From Chiridota heheva (taxonomy: Eukaryota; Echinodermata; Holothuroidea; Apodida; Chiridotidae): a stretch of DNA of 64,000 nucleotides. This document shows positions 9,370-20,116 of this stretch, piece after piece (the first letter of the stretch is position 1; every line of letters begins with the position of its first letter). Under the pieces are notes generated by a model, which did no database searches, was not told where the DNA came from, and saw only the letters and a program-made list of their open reading frames with translations. The stretch covers positions 1,011,001-1,075,000 of the forward strand of contig JAIGNY010001464.1 of assembly GCA_020152595.1 (NCBI GenBank), read 5' to 3'. The translations under genes and the position numbers were made by a program.

Positions 9370-9379
9370 AAGAAAGAGC
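9370..9379 (+). promoter_or_regulatory. U7-type histone downstream element
   Basis: AAGAAAGAGC starts 11 nt after the stem. In sea urchin histone pre-mRNA a CAAGAAAGA element stands at about this distance, and in vertebrates a purine-rich element pairs with the 5' end of U7 snRNA (GCUCUUU). The match in sequence and spacing makes U7-dependent 3' cleavage plausible for this former transcript. Confidence 0.65.
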
Positions 9380-9393
9380 AAATTGATTCAAGA

Positions 9394-9635
9394 CATTCTT
9401 ATCGTTTGTAACGGCCAATGCTTGTTCTTATCGTTTGTTGCCTAACATTATATCGTCCATAATTGTTCTTATCGTTTGTAACGTCCATATTTGTTCTTAT
9501 CGTTTATTGTCCATATTTGTTCTGTGGTGTCAATTAAATTAAGACATTCTTACCTTTTTTATGTGACATTTTATCGTCCATATTTGTTCTTATCGTTTGT
9601 TGTCCATGTTTGTTCTTATCGTTTTATTTTCTGTT
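9394..9635 (+). repeat. Minisatellite of a TTCTTATCGTTTGT unit
   Basis: Repeats of TTGTTCTTATCGTTTGT followed by variable (A/T)(A/G)CGTCCATA text, period roughly 30 bp with interruptions, directly after the right stem-loop. A further AAATTAAGACATTCTTA inside it echoes the sequence that follows both stem-loops. Confidence 0.7.
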
Positions 9636-9660
9636 GTGTCATTGTTTTTTGTTTTTCAAA

Positions 9661-9738
9661 AGAGCACCACCAACTCGGATGATATCACACCTTCTGGCTT
9701 TTAATTGGTCAAAGAGATCGGAACAAAAAAGTATAAAT
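9661..9738 (+). promoter_or_regulatory. Shared promoter cassette P2 (plus strand)
   Basis: AGAGCACCACCAACTCGG, then GATGATATCACACC, CTTCTGGCTTTTAATTGGTC (inverted CCAAT at 9704-9708) and TATAAAT at 9732-9738. It is the diverged sister of P1 and P3. It is followed by ATTCAGAACTTCAGAGCAAT, which recurs after P3 and may be the start-site region. No ATG-led frame follows before P3. Confidence 0.7.
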
Positions 9739-9851
9739 TGAGCAATCCTGTTCCATTCCTGACATACGTATTCAGAACTTCAGAGCAATCACATCAAAAA
9801 TTGCAGTAAGACATTTAATACAGTTTAGAGCTAACGCCAGAGTACAATAAC

Positions 9852-9922
9852 AAAAGAGCGCCAACAACCCGGATGACATCATACCTTCTGGCTTCTGATT
9901 GGTCAAAGAGATACGTATAAAT
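9852..9922 (+). promoter_or_regulatory. Shared promoter cassette P3 (plus strand)
   Basis: AAAGAGCGCCAACAACCCGG, GATGACATCATACC, CTTCTGGCTTCTGATTGGTC (inverted CCAAT at 9898-9902) and TATAAAT at 9916-9922. It is closest to P1. About 50 bases downstream an ATG opens the frame at 9974, a normal promoter-to-start distance. P2 and P3 lie about 190 bp apart and look like a local duplication. Confidence 0.75.
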
Positions 9923-9973
9923 TGAACAATCTTGTTCCATTGGTATTCAAAACTTCAGAGCAAACACATCATC

Positions 9974-10138
9974 ATGGATTGGGAAATCTTAGCCGACCAA
10001 ATGTTTAAACGCTAGAGAAAATGCAGTCCTAGACCTATCGACTACGGTAAAGTTATAGACCACCTCGAAAACAGATGGAACTGTTTCGTACCTTTCAAAG
10101 ACGGGTTTTATCATGCAGAAGGCGATGTAATACTACAA
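9974..10138 (+). pseudogene. Truncated gene behind promoter P3 (unknown product)
   Basis: ATG at 9974 gives MDWEILADQMFKR, then TAG at 10013-10015. The same frame then stays open (RKCSPRPIDYGKVIDHLENR and on to EGDVI) until repeat A begins at about 10138. It reads like real protein with one nonsense change, cut off by a later insertion or rearrangement. I do not recognise the family. Its promoter is the same cassette used by other genes of the segment, so it probably belongs to it. Confidence 0.5.
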
Positions 10139-10660
10139 GTTTGTATATCTGGTGTCAAAAGCTGCTATCTTTATGAAATTATGTTATCTTGTGGTTAATG
10201 ATAATGTTGTTGTTGATAGAATTGTTGAACTGTGGAGAAACTTTCAATTTATACCACTTTTTATTTCTTGGAGCAGGAAAAATACGAAATTTCAAATAAT
10301 GCACAACATACATGCTGTAACGTCAGGACGTTACGTACACAATAGGCCTGCCCCCTACATACGCTGTAGGCCTACACACACACAAAAGCGTGTATACCCA
10401 CAGTATGTGACGGTACACACAAGACTGAAGTAGGACGCTATCGATAATCACCGATTTTGTCACTCCAGTCCCGTTGTGTCTCATCCCAGCTTGACTATTG
10501 GTGTCCTAAGTTACCTTCAAATGATTCCTCCAGCTTGTCGTCTTCATAAAATGTATAAATTTCATCTGGAAAACATCACTTTCTGCTGTAACGTTGGTCG
10601 CCATTTTTTCATACTTGTATCTTCTACATAGTCAGATAGTTATCTTCCGTACAACTGGAA
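10138..10660 (-). repeat. Dispersed repeat A, copy 1, with exon-like frame
   Basis: The reverse complement matches 38158-38700 over its whole length, diverged. Read on the minus strand it starts TACGGAAGATAACTA, contains ATGGCGACCAACGTTACAGC, and a coding-like stretch CFPDEIYTFYEDDKLEESFE ending at a splice-donor-like AAG/GTAACT. It continues to AAAGATAGCAGC and ends ACAAAC. Relative to the other copy it has an extra A that breaks the longer frame. It truncates the Polinton-like gene at 9974. Confidence 0.7.
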
Positions 10661-10663
10661 AAA

Positions 10664-11012
10664 AACCTATAGACCATTTCGAATCAGAATCGACGATTTC
10701 CGGAAAATTGATTTAAATAATTTCACATGATCGAGATTCATGTGTCCTGGGGGAATCTTATTGACCAATCAAATACTGGAAATCTTGGCCGTCTGCACAA
10801 TTCCAAACGGTATAGGACCAAGTGTATGAAAAATGTTTTTAAGCATACGTATCATACGTGCGTTATACATGAAGGAAGTACGCGCGCGTATTGCTGCTTA
10901 CATTTTTTTCCTCAAAACTGCACCTGATTGGTTGGAAAACAAAAGGAAAAGTTATCTCATCATTTGATTAGTCGAAGTTAGTACTGAAACAAAAATCTCG
11001 TTCGGCTAAACA
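10664..11012 (+). repeat. Dispersed repeat B, copy 1
   Basis: Collinear with 40283-40575. Shared landmarks are CCTATAGACC, GAATCGACRATTTCCGGAAA, ATCATACGTGCGTTATACAT, CCTCAAAACTGCAC and ATCTCGTTCGGCTAAA. Non-coding. It contains two CCAAT-type boxes (GATTGGTTGG and TGACCAATC). Ends are not defined well enough to name a transposon class. Confidence 0.7.
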
Positions 11013-14000
11013 GGTAAACTTGATTTAAAAAAGTCTATAGCATTCTCTTTTATGCAACAGAAATACAAGACCCAATTCAGTCCAATTAAAGCATCAGCAT
11101 TGATAAGATACCAGAATCACTAGGTCTCAAAAAAAATTATATTACAACTATGACTTAACAAGCAAAATCTTGGCTTATAAAACCAAATCGAACTAAAATT
11201 TCACTTGAAGTTCATTGGATTTTACAATATGTAAGTTCCGAAACCCTATTTTGATCCCCAAAATACGAAAGCATACTTCTAATGGAAAATGCAGAATTGA
11301 ATAATGTATATACATTGACATTGTGTCTACTAAAAGACTTATTATACAACAAGGATTTCCATTTTGGCATTAATAATATACAAAGGAAATAACAGTCCTT
11401 TGTATCAAGGAATTTAAACTCAGGCATCTGTCAGTATTGTCCCACTTTCTCCTTTAAATGTATTTTATAGTATGTGCCTTAATTCAACTCAAGTGGTTAG
11501 CTTCGACATTTTGAAGAATCGCAACTGTGACTTGGTGTACTTTGCATGTCATTAACATATTGATCCGCTGGAAAGAAAAATTTGTTATTTCAGAGAATGA
11601 AAATAAGATTCATAAACGAAAGACAACCAGTCGATTTCTTACCCCCGCTTCATCTTTCTTAACTACTTTTCCTGTCCGAAAATTCCGGTTCAAGGAATCG
11701 GTTGGCATTTTCGAGGACCGTTCCAAATACGAAGAAAACTAATATACACGTTGCATTTGAAACTTCACACAAAAAACTTGAAAACACATATTCGATTTTG
11801 TAAATGCACTTATTTGCTTCTTAAACACCACTTACCGATGGCCTTATAGTACCTTACAAGAACTAACGTGGCATTTTCAAGGATTTTATCTAAAAACGTG
11901 TTTTCTTTAAAACTCATTTGCATTTCAGAAAAAGCAATATGTTTACTTCTGTCTAAAGTTTGCAAAACTTGAAACAAAAATTCGATTTGGAATCCGGTAA
12001 CCTCCCTCAAAAATGCCTCTTTCAATCTCGTTGTTTTGGGATTGATTGATAGATGCTAATGCTTGATGTTTGTCTAGGTTCTCAACACTTAAAACACGGA
12101 GCGGAAACGAGAGCATATTTGAAACAAGTACTAGTCATCACATACGTGCCCAGCTTAAGTCGCGAGGAAACGTCGTTAGTCAATAACCATCAATATCTTA
12201 CCGTGACTGGGCGTCACTTAATTCTGGCTAATATGCACTTATCCTAACAAAAACTCCATTAATTTCGAGAGGGTGATGGTAACGTTTGGCGTTTAGGTAA
12301 CTAGTCGTGACTTCCGTTCTAAGAGGAAGTTGCTTTTAGGAACAGAGGTGTAGAGAAAATCTACCTAAGATATCAAACAACAAATTTGCCATGGTTTGTG
12401 CAAACTTTCCCCTTTCCCTCGCACTTGATCGATGATTAGTAAATTGTGCATTATAAGGACTCTTTGTTGCAAGTTAAAGTGCAATTCAAGATACCGTATG
12501 TTTCTTTGGAGAAAAACAACAAACTCACACGAATTGCCACCACGGGAATACTCGATCAAATATGTCCTTTCACTCCTATGAGTGGAAGAAAATTTTGATA
12601 TTTAAAACAGCAAAATTTTGGGCAGTCTTTCTTCACACTTCTTTTTGAAGAAAACGAAACCCCGTGATTGATAAAGAGTATGATCTGTCCTTAATTCTAA
12701 TACAAGAATCCACTTAAATCTCACCGCTTTTCGCTCTCTAACGCGGTCAACCCACTCATAGAGTTTTTCATTCTTAAAGGTCAAAAACCTACATCAAATT
12801 CACTTCAAAATGTTCATCCAATCAAAATGCTTGTTTCATCTTTTATTGGACAATATGAAAGTTTATTGTTGTTCTTGTTCTTTTTTAACATCACTCTGTG
12901 TATATTTTGATTTAAGAATGATTTAATATATGAACAGTGTTGATATAAGTGCCGTAAATGATGCTGTGTTGGACCAAAAGGTTTTATTGACTAATTAGTC
13001 GCTTAACCTTTTCAACGTCACAGCACTTGTCATAAAATTTGAAAACTATGGAGATTGTGGGAGGTTTATCTTGTTAAGTAATTAATAAATGTGATTGGAC
13101 AAAATGTATAATAACGTCTTATCCAAGACAGCTTTAATAACTTTAAAATGAAAAACGTCACGCAAACCTATTTGTTCAAAAATTTGCGCAGAAAGTTTAA
13201 GCAACGGACGGACAATATGTAATGTATATAAAACATTAGTAGAAAGCAGCCATGTCCAGATGTCAAAGACGTAATGTGATTCTTACAAACATTTACATTT
13301 TTTTTCTATATGTTACTCTTATATAAGTTTTGTTTGTAATTTCTTCTGCTGCCAGATCAAATCAGGTTAGTGTTAGGGTTCAATAAAATTATGTGAAGTT
13401 ATTATTCATTAATTTACGGGAGAGAGTATTATTTTGAGATCGATCAAGTATCTAAAACTACAAGTATAGGTTTTGGTATCCTGTGTCAAAATGCGCACGA
13501 ATTATAATAAATCTGGGAACAAATGTATGTAAGGGTATAAACTAGATGTCACTTGCAGGAACCATCCTATTAGAACACCTTTTCATCAACACTACACCGA
13601 TTATTTGTGCTTAGAGGTCAACTTTTCATGTTTAGGGTACCACACATGGCACCGTCATAGCATGTTAGTAATACTTTCTTAGGTCTATCTAATAAAGGTA
13701 AGTCTGTGCTCTCATATATTATTGTCATATTGTCAAAATGTTCACTTTCTGCTATGGTATAGTTAATGGCATGATTGTGACTTCATCATGGCCCGGATGG
13801 TATGATTATGACCTCATGACGTTACCATGACTCGGCTGCATACGGGGCGTGGGAGGAACTACAATGATTTCTCGTAGATCCAATAATAAGTTTGCATGAA
13901 ACGTGTTGATGAAGCTTCCACCCACCATTGCACAGGTAGGGAATGGTGTTATCGTTTTAGGTGTAGAAGCAATATGAATGCTTTACGGCAGAAGACCACT

Positions 14001-16255
14001 ACCAGGTAATATAACACTTTAATCCTCAATGAAAGGTCAATTTTCCAGGTCCATATTCAGATGTTGTTGATTACTTTGACATGACGCTTCTCTTCGTCAT
14101 GCGTTAATAGATGAAAAAATTATAAAATGAGTTCGAAAAACTACACGACATGAATGGTCTCAAATATCACTTTCTATATATTTTGCAATCTATTGTACAT
14201 TGTAACTTTATACATACATTTCTTCACATAAATGAAAATATGGCTTCTTTAAGATTTTTCACATAACTTCACAAGTATTTGTACAAAATTATGGTCATGG
14301 GTTTACATAAATATTATATTCACAATGTGATAATATATATTGGTCTAGCTTTTACGAATTCCTACCGTGTAATTTTCACTGACTCGTGAATATCAATTTA
14401 ACTTCCGTACAAACCTGTAAGTCATCTTTTGAGAATTAGTAATCTCTTCCATCTTGAATCTTTGTTTTATTTGTTCTGTCTTGTGAGAAAACAAAATCAC
14501 AAACGAAGCCCCAAAATGCTATAGACAATCAACTCAACATATGACTTCGAAAATAAGCTTAGTGTGTTTACTCTTACTTAGACGAACAAACAATTACCAT
14601 AATGAGATATCGAACCTGCTTTCAAAACGGAAGTTAAAGTGGATCAACTCACTAAAACGGATAAAATTTACCTCAAGTCTTTAATTCATAAGCATTTAGC
14701 TCTCTTGGACGAAGTTATATTTGTCTTTTATAACCCACCAGTAGAAATGTACACAAAAACTTCTTAAGAAAAAGAGAGTCAAGACTCATTAACCTCGAAA
14801 TATATTTACCCATTTGAAATGAGCTCAAGCGGGCTTTTGAATAAGTTGATGCGAACGAAAATGTAGGATTTTGACGGTTACAGCGGGTAATATTTCGATC
14901 GAAAGTCAGCCAACAGGTGAAGCACATACTCAAATTAAGTGGATACTCACAGAGTCAAAGAGGGTAGAAAAGTTATATCGTCACTTACTTCAAATCTCAT
15001 AGAAAACGAGTCCAAACGAGTTCTTCACATACTGACAAAATTTATCCATCTATTTTTTTGTGTGTAAATATTATTCAAGGAATAGCAAAATAGTCTTAAC
15101 AAAGCCAACAATACTTTTACGATTTTTCATAGCAAAGGAAAGTCACAATTTGCATAAAAAAGTAAAAATATTTTTAAAAAATACACTTTTTTATTTTGCT
15201 TATTCATTTTTGTTGAAAAACGACTCTGGGTGCAAGAAATGTATATTTACGGTCCCTTTGATCTGTGCATTCAGTTCTTTGCACTAGATATACGCAATTA
15301 TTTGTTAGTTGATGTTGAATTGGTAAATGTAAAAGTCTATTGTTTTAGAATGTTTTCCTTCAGGCAGTCAGGAACATAATTTTCGAAGATTTGGTTTTGT
15401 GGTTCAAGCAAATATCTAATAACTGAGCAAGCAAAAACAATTATCATTCCTGTATGTCCACGACACAATAATAGTAGTTTTAACTTGATCAAGAATTAGT
15501 ATAAGTTTTGTTTTATTCAGTTATAGATACGCGTCTAACAGAAGAGTAAACTATTTTCTGACAAGGATTCAAACTATTTTAAACTTATGTAGAATTCTTT
15601 GCTGCGAAGAATTCTAAAAGCAAATGTTTTTTGTTTATTTGTCCATAAGAACAAAAGATTGCAATGATCTAAAAACGGTACATTGAAACAATTAATTTGT
15701 TAGAACATTACAATCTTAATAAGAAAATATTGATATATTTTTCGACCATGGTGATTTCTACCGTTGACTAAATTTTAAGAAACGTATAGGACTAAAATGT
15801 CACTGCATTTTTTATAGTTCAATGATGAATATCATCAAATAAATGTTATGATATAATTATCTTAACAAATTATACAAATAATATTATGTTTTCTTTAACC
15901 AGTGTATCTACCATACTAAATTAAAACACTCGTATGTCCTTGTTTATGTTCCAAAATGCTATAACATAAAAAGATAATTTCTTCGAGATCTCGGACTGTC
16001 GGAAGGAAATTTACTCAGATATATGCTACTTTCTGTTATTACTTAAATTATTTTGTTTTGAGAAATCAGACAGGCATTTCCAAGTCCAGCTAACCGCTGC
16101 CGAAAGTTTTCCAAGATTGTCACGACTAACAGATTAAAGATTTACTGTACAAGTATTCCTGCTGGTGATGCGCTATAAGGTAAGGAAGGTATATTTTATA
16201 TTTTTCAAAGATTTCTTGCTCCGTTGTGCATGATACTCTAATGCTTAACAACATA
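11013..16255. other. Intergenic DNA; repeat C copy 2 at its start, otherwise no gene seen
   Basis: Positions 11040-11215 align with 4075-4255 (repeat C). The remaining 5 kb is AT-rich with short open frames only, no splice-flanked conserved exon, RNA gene or inverted-repeat element that I could recognise. Confidence 0.5.
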
Positions 16256-16651
16256 CAGTCTGAGAGCAACCCGAAAAACTGGGCACTCTCATATGCCCCA
16301 ACAAATTTGGTCCTTTATTACGTCAACGCATGAACCTACACATTTAACTAGCCCACACTAAAATATGGGGTATTTCATTGCTAATAATCAGTTTGATTGA
16401 TTTTCTCAAGAAGGCGACGATGAATTTTAGAAAGCAGCGGCAAAAAGTTTTAAATATCTATTTACTATCCGTCTCCAAAATTTCAGGTTATCCCGTAAAA
16501 TTTTAAACAATCCGGGGCGGAAAATGAGAAACCCCATACGTTTAGTGTGGGCTAGTCAAATGTCTAGGCTTATGCGATGACGTAATACACAAAATTACCC
16601 AATTTTGGGGGTATTTCAAAGCACCAAGTTTTTCGGGTCGCTCCCGGATTG
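16256..16651. mobile_element. Foldback MITE, GGGAGCRACCC family, full copy
   Basis: Two arms of about 130 bp in inverted orientation. The left runs CAGTCTGAGAGCAACCCGAA to GGGGTATTTCATTG; the right runs from ATGAGAAACCCCATACG to GGGTCGCTCCCGGATTG. Shared arm text includes ACTAGCCCACACTAAA and GCGATGACGTAATAC or its complement. Flanks ACAACATA and ACACATA suggest a 7-8 bp target duplication, as in hAT elements. A second copy runs off the window at 63511. It lies within 500 bp of the Dmbx stop codon. Confidence 0.75.
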
Positions 16652-16815
16652 ACACATACAGATTTAGACCGGAAAGCAGTAGATTGTCTTTTATATTTTC
16701 AAGGAGAATTTCTGCGAAAAAAACTAAAAATTTGCTCAAAGGGGATATTTCTTCAACATAGACCACCATTTTGATGACATTGTGGTCAGGTGGTGCTTCT
16801 TCGTTTGAGCATTGG

Positions 16816-16821
16816 TTTATT
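16816..16821 (-). terminator. Dmbx: Candidate polyadenylation signal of Dmbx
   Basis: AATAAA on the minus strand (AATAAACCAATGC), about 320 nt after the stop codon at 17139. It is the first canonical signal seen downstream before the foldback MITE. No transcript evidence. Confidence 0.35.
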
Positions 16822-17138
16822 AAACATACCATCATGTCATAAATGCACCAGCCAATCACATTGTGTGAAGTTGAGAACCCATTTTTTACACATCTATTAA
16901 TGTTTCAAAACACTAGTAGGCCTATATAATACCCCACAATGACATTGAAGTCTGCGAAATACGAATAAATAGACTTTCTCAGAAAAAGTAGGAACAAAGG
17001 ATTGCGGACATTTATAACAATAATTGAAGCTGGATAATTCTTTTTAGGATCATGTGTTTATGTCAGAAATCACACGAATGATGGCAAAAGTAGGGTCTTA
17101 GTTTTGTTTCATAGTACAGTCGTTGTGCTCTCTGTTGG

Positions 17139-17491
17139 TCACTCGGGTAGTGTCAGTCCCAAAGCAGCAGCGTGTTGTTTGGCTCGTTGGCGCAGGCTCT
17201 CGATGCTGCTCGCGTGTACATGCTGGTTCATCAGTGGTGACATTGGAGGCAAGAACGGTCCAGCGGCCTGCCAGCTGAAACTTGGTAATGATGTATGTGG
17301 AAGGCCAGGGAGAAGGGTTCCTTGCCTGTCCGAGCCTAGTAAGAAAGCAAAATGAGCCGGGAAGGCCGGTCGAGGCAACCAAGCACTAGGGGGTAGATGT
17401 CCGCCCATATACGGTCTAAGAGCTGTATGTCCAAATGGTGAACCGGGGTAAGGGAAATCTCGTGAGAAATGTCCAAAGTCTGGAAATTGAT
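17139..17491 (-). CDS. Dmbx: Dmbx homeobox protein, coding exon 4 (C-terminus with OAR motif)
   Basis: This exon codes residues 261-377 and the stop. It begins after CTTTTACAG at the acceptor, joins phase 1 to exon 3 to restore an Asp codon, and starts QFPDFGHFSRDFPYP. The middle is rich in Pro, Gly, Phe and His. The last 23 residues hold the OAR motif, SSIESLRQRAKQHAAALGL then TLPE and stop. OAR is a short C-terminal motif of many paired-class homeoproteins that modulates transactivation. The DMBX version is close to this one. The stop is TGA at 17139-17141. Open frames on the opposite strand here are shadows. Confidence 0.93.
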
Positions 17492-18748
17492 CTGTAAAAG
17501 AAGAGATTGAGAGTTCTGTATAAGTGAAGAAAGCTCTTCTATATCCTTATTTATGTTTTGTTCATGTTTTTTATTCTCGTCTACAAGTTGGTTTAGAAAG
17601 CTTGCAAAAATAGTGGCTTAGGAATAACGGTTGTTTTATCAAGTCGTAACACTTGTTTACTGTACTGTTTTGTAGATCAAATCCCTGAATCAGAATATGT
17701 GACGCTCTTTACGTTTTTAACCTATTTATCCGACGCCATGTGACATCAATCATTTGCTTTCCTTCCTCTCTCTTCACTTTCCCACTTCCTCTTATTTTGA
17801 TACCATATTCGTACAATTTTTCCCATAATGCATTGCTCATCCTAATTAACCTTTAGTTTTTAGTGAATAAATATCTTTATCTATATACTTACCAAATATG
17901 TTGAAAAAAGATATACAAACATTCATTTTATACCAAGCAAACATGACAGTAATCGCTGTTTGCTTGTTTGAATTAGGAAGTTCAAATATGGAGTGCTGCA
18001 TTGTGGGTTTCTCCGATTATGGAAGACAAATCGACCTCCCAAGGAGGAACGAGTATCGACTCTCCCAAGCAAAAGCGGTCTAGACAGTCTTTGGTGGAGG
18101 ACTGAATACTAGACGCCAAGTATAGCTTCCTAGTTGTAGCAAATAGCGGCCTACATGCATCTATTTACAAATGAATTTGTATTTCTTTACCAACATGTGT
18201 AAGCTAGTGTATAATTGTTTGATGATACCCATTCAGTTGCTAATACCATTTGCAAAACATCTACTTTTACCGGATTTCAAATCTTGTAAGTCATATCAAG
18301 AGTTTATTTAGTGTCTTTTTTACAATGATTGATTGTTTGCCTTCAAACCCATTAAATGCAATAAGGACACACTTAACTGATTTTAATTGAAAGAGAAAAA
18401 TAAGTCCGAAGAGAAATAGATAAAAATTGTTTAGGTAATAATCTTTTGGTCATGATATGCCAAATTGAAGAAACCCAGTAGATGTTACAAACTATTGAGC
18501 TACAAATATAGTTATGAAAAAGCGGTATCATAAGTTTAATATAAAGGTTTGTGAAAAAAGCTGAAAGAATTAAAGTATGCATTGAAAACCATACGCAGCT
18601 GTACTTTAGTTGGTGGAGCAAAACATGGATGGGGCAAAAACTCAACATCCGTGTCATTATACATATATTTCAAGAATGTTTATATTATATTATCTTATAT
18701 CATATTAATGATGAAAGCAAAATAAATTTCCCCCTTTTTATAACTCAC
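17492..18748 (-). other. Dmbx: Dmbx intron 3 (1,257 bp)
   Basis: Donor GTGAGT at 18748, acceptor TTTTACAG ending at 17492, phase 1. No repeat or conserved element was recognised inside. Confidence 0.85.
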
Positions 18749-19223
18749 CTTTTTCAGCGTCTTCTTTTTTTGTGGGTGACTCTACTCGAGGACTGCGCGA
18801 ATTTGATCTCTGCTCTACCGACGAAGCTTTTCCCTCCTCCGCTTTCCCTTCTGAAGATGCATTCCTCTCTTTGTGGTTCAAATCTATTTTGGTATCGCTG
18901 CATTCTTTTCTTGGAGAGATCTCTTTGCTGATTGTTTCAGGTACTTCATGTTCTCTCTGTTCTTGCTTGATGATCCCCACGTGGTTACTAAAGGGGGGAA
19001 TTGGCGAGCGATGCTCAAGACCGGGCTCACTTTTCGAGGGTGAGACTGATACGCGAATATGTTCCTCCTCTGAAAGTTCTTCGTTTTCACACTTTTCGTC
19101 TCTTTCCTTCCTGCTTTCCCCTTCCGTGCATCCTTCCTCTGTCTCCTTAGTTTCCTCTCTTTCTGATAGCGATCGGTTACGCTGTTGTTTCCTGAATTTT
19201 GCGCGACGATTTTTGAACCAGAC
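18749..19223 (-). CDS. Dmbx: Dmbx homeobox protein, coding exon 3 (homeodomain helix 3 and linker)
   Basis: Codes residues 103-260 plus one base of codon 261. It opens with recognition-helix sequence VWFKNRRAKFRKQQR directly after the acceptor TTTGACAG. This is the intron position between homeodomain residues 46 and 47 that is typical of paired-class genes. Lys at homeodomain position 50 (WFKN) predicts a TAATCC-type target, as in Otx, Gsc and Dmbx. Vertebrate DMBX has a KKQR ending where this has KQQR. The remainder is a charged, serine-rich, probably disordered linker with Glu/Lys runs (SEREETKETEEGCTEG and others). The donor is AAAG/GTGAGT. Confidence 0.95.
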
Positions 19224-19746
19224 CTGTCAAATAAAACAAAGATACACATTGCTGAAATTAGCAGCACATGAATTATGTTGAAATACATCAAATTGGCTTT
19301 CAAGTTTTTTCAGTACTCTCATTGGTGCCTGTTAAACTTTAACAAAGCAGTTTTAGTATTTTAGTATTATTTGGCTTCATTTCTTTGAGCCTTTATTTAA
19401 GTGTAAGATCTTATCTGGAATTCGCCAGAGTGAATATTCATTAATATGATTAACGAATAATCATTTTTATTTATATTGAAAAGTCATTTATATCTATAAT
19501 GAATAATCATTTATAATCTTAATACAAATTCCTTTGTACTTAATATTCCGTTGTATTTCTAATAAAAATTCAATAATATTTTTAATGAATATTCATTTAT
19601 ATTAGAAAAGTATTTTCTTAAAATGAAAGAGGCTCTATTTTTACAATGTGGATTGGAAATTTCGTTGTAAAAATTTTCTTACTCATTTATGAGTGAATAC
19701 ACTCTAAATTAAGAGTGTTTTCCGATAATCCAGTAGAAATATTCAA

Positions 19747-20116
19747 AAGTTTGGCTCACGCTCCCGATCGAAAGATCTCCCGATTGGGAGATCAAGACAT
19801 GCACAGTGACCATAATTCAAACTTGCTTAATAAGTTCTGCCATTATTTTATTTTTTTTGCTTTTCAAATTCTGTAATTTCAAAGTTGTATAGTTTGCAAA
19901 TGATTTTAAAATTAATATTTCATTAATATTTCACGGTTCTGTTGTACCAATAAAATTAGAATATTTCGCATGCATTTTCCCTACCTTTGCCTTAAACCTT
20001 TTTAACCGTTATGTATTCTTTCGAGAGATTTGAATTTAGAAAGATGCATTGTGGGTTATAATAACAAGAATTCTCCCGATCGGGAGTTCTCCTGTTCGGG
20101 AGTGTGGACCGGACTG
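19747..20116. mobile_element. MITE, CAGTCCGG family 1, copy in Dmbx intron 2
   Basis: A 370-bp copy in opposite orientation to 1942-2435. The left end is decayed (AAGTTTGGCTCACGCTCCCG). The right end is CTCCCGATCGGGAG-type text ending in GACCGGACTG. The flanks TTCAA and TTTAA fit a mutated 5-bp target duplication. Confidence 0.8.

Larger units (their letters stand above)
5000..10140. mobile_element. Decayed Polinton/Maverick-like segment
   Basis: This block is visibly more GC-rich and codon-like than its surroundings. It holds a capsid-type gene and an adenain-type cysteine protease, both broken by stops and frameshifts, plus several PC4-like segments and a basic frame, most on the plus strand. 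A short minus-strand unit faces left. Capsid plus adenain-like protease is the diagnostic pair for Polinton/Maverick elements and related animal viruses. No protein-primed DNA polymerase, integrase or packaging ATPase is visible and no long terminal repeats were found, so this is an incomplete fossil. Boundaries are approximate. On the right it is cut by repeat A at about 10138. Confidence 0.75.

Noticed and set aside
8929..9381. 150-residue minus-strand frame rich in Leu and Ser
   Set aside because: Complement of the low-complexity AAAGACARAAGC repeat; it runs against the stem-loop and promoter directions.
5000..9400. Host histone gene cluster
   Set aside because: The 3' hairpins fit, but no histone fold sequence was found in any frame; coding remnants are Polinton-like.
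17098..17408. Frames on both strands overlapping Dmbx exon 4
   Set aside because: Only the minus frame with the OAR motif is phase-compatible with exon 3; the others are shadows.
18551..19281. 126- and 169-residue plus-strand frames
   Set aside because: Antisense shadows of Dmbx exon 3 with no splice support or family likeness.
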